Source of the DNA: JANNHP01 sp031404455
GTDB taxonomy: Bacteria > Planctomycetota > JAJSAM01 > JAJVHW01
Reading direction: 5' to 3'
NCBI GenBank assembly: GCA_031404455.1
Contig: JANNHP010000294.1
Coordinates: 1-5,534 of the forward strand
DNA: 5,534 nt
The notes beneath the pieces were generated by a model. It had not been told where the DNA came from. It did no database searches and saw only the letters and a list, made by a program, of their open reading frames with translations. The position numbers were made by a program, and so were the translations under genes. Below, in pieces: positions 4,899 through 5,534 of this stretch. Numbering within the stretch: position 1 is the first letter of the stretch; every line of letters starts with the position of its first letter.

Positions 4899-5534
4899 TC
4901 ACTTCCCGCAGAGACCGGCCGCCCCGTCCGCGCCGTCGTTGCTGACGAGCGGTTGCGGCGTGCGGATGCTCGCGGGCGCGTTCTTCCCGGCGGCGACGAG
5001 GCGCCAGTCGAACTCGAGCGCGTCGTCGCTGAGCGCCGTCACGTGCAGACCGACCTGGAAGTCCCTCCTGCCGGGCTTCGAACAGCTCAGCGCGTAGACG
5101 GCGCCTTTCTTCGGCACGATCTCGTCCATCCAGTCGCCGCCCGGCTGGATGCCGTCGAGTTCGTCGAGGGACTTCGCCTTGAGCAGCGAGAACATGCCGC
5201 CTCCGAGGCCGTGGAACTGACCGCAGTGGCAATAGACGACGTCCATGCGGTTGAGACACTGCTTCGGGTCCTGCGTGACGTGGACGAACGAGAAGGCGCT
5301 CGGCCCGTAGGCCTTGGGATCCTGTCGCGCCTTCAGCTTCACGTGCGCGGCGCCCTTGCCGTTCGCCTTCGCGAGATCGCCGCCGCCGACGCACCACGCC
5401 CACGGCGACGAAGCCACCCACTTCCCGCCGTCGAGCCGGAGCCGGAGTTCCCACACCGCCGCGGGCGCGGCCGTCTTCCAGCGCGCGACCGCGCTGTCGC
5501 CCGATTCCTTCACGCGGACGACCTCGCCGCCGGC
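4899..5534 (-). CDS. Unrecognised Cys-containing protein, C-terminal 211 aa (5' end outside window)
   Basis: The frame stays open to the right edge. A GTG at 5513 is available, but the residues before it (GGEVVRV) read naturally into the protein and no promoter-like box precedes it, so the gene is probably cut by the window. Counting from the first visible residue, features are an aromatic segment WVASSPWAWC (39-48), the motif YCHCGQFHG (101-109) followed by LGGGMFSLL, a CSK near 152-154, and alternating beta-strand patterns such as FQVGLHVTALSDDALEFDWRLV. The CHC...H cluster could bind a metal or form disulfides. GC3 bias is strong and composition is protein-like, so the gene is real. I know no family for it. 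No membrane segment is visible in this part. Confidence 0.7.
   Translation of the reverse strand, partial: AGGEVVRVKESGDSAVARWKTAAPAAVWELRLRLDGGKWVASSPWAWCVGGGDLAKANGKGAAHVKLKARQDPKAYGPSAFSFVHVTQDPKQCLNRMDVVYCHCGQFHGLGGGMFSLLKAKSLDELDGIQPGGDWMDEIVPKKGAVYALSCSKPGRRDFQVGLHVTALSDDALEFDWRLVAAGKNAPASIRTPQPLVSNDGADGAAGLCGK

Noticed and set aside
4894..4906. 13-mer CCCCGTCACTTCC occurs at the 3' ends of both rpiA (1371-1383) and the last gene.
   Set aside because: It is explained by both genes ending in a Lys codon plus TGA followed by GC-rich sequence; no pairing partner or further extension supports a repeat or terminator.

Overview
The window is very GC-rich (roughly 70% by eye), densely packed and coding on both strands, with GC-rich third codon positions and almost no Shine-Dalgarno sequences. 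This suggests a high-GC bacterium with many leaderless or SD-independent starts. A Planctomycetota-like or similar high-GC lineage would fit the REP/RAYT type and the lack of SD sequences, but this is a guess; no phylogenetic marker in the window settles it. No rRNA, tRNA or CRISPR array is visible, and no stretch over 300 bases lacks a gene.

Left part (1-1375). The 3' portion of an MJ1255/MurG-like glycosyltransferase runs in from the left edge. It is followed by a REP-associated tyrosine transposase (RAYT, HUH/Y1 type) bracketed by two inverted copies of a 32-bp REP element. Each copy has a GTAG tetranucleotide at the foot of a perfect hairpin. The right-hand REP lies inside the last codons of the transposase. 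A degenerate 15-bp tandem array starts at the outer edge of that REP and fills most of the gap to the next gene. In the array the REP's CTAC (GTAG on the other strand) recurs in register every 15 bp.

Middle part (1376-2767). rpiA (ribose-5-phosphate isomerase A) lies on the minus strand. It is divergent from a two-gene type II toxin-antitoxin operon on the plus strand: a Phd/YefM-family antitoxin and a PIN-domain (VapC-like) toxin joined by a 4-base GTGA overlap. The antitoxin promoter, a set of overlapping palindromes and the start codon coincide, predicting an autoregulated leaderless mRNA.

Right part (2768-5534). A minus-strand pair encodes an orphan beta-type DNA methyltransferase followed, with an ATGA overlap, by a HAD phosphatase. 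The HAD gene ends tail-to-tail with the toxin gene, the two stop codons abutting as TGATCA. Divergent from the methyltransferase is a small exported or membrane-anchored protein of unknown function. The window closes with the 3' portion of a Cys-containing protein I do not recognise.

The two most interesting signals are the REP/RAYT unit with its 15-bp array in register with the REP edge, and a recurring promoter architecture: a TCGACG/TTGACG-like -35 and a TAnnn(T/C) -10 only 6-8 nt before the start codon, seen in whole or part at four separate starts. The systems themselves (RAYT/REP, Phd-PIN, orphan methyltransferase) belong to known classes. I do not see a clearly new multi-gene system.
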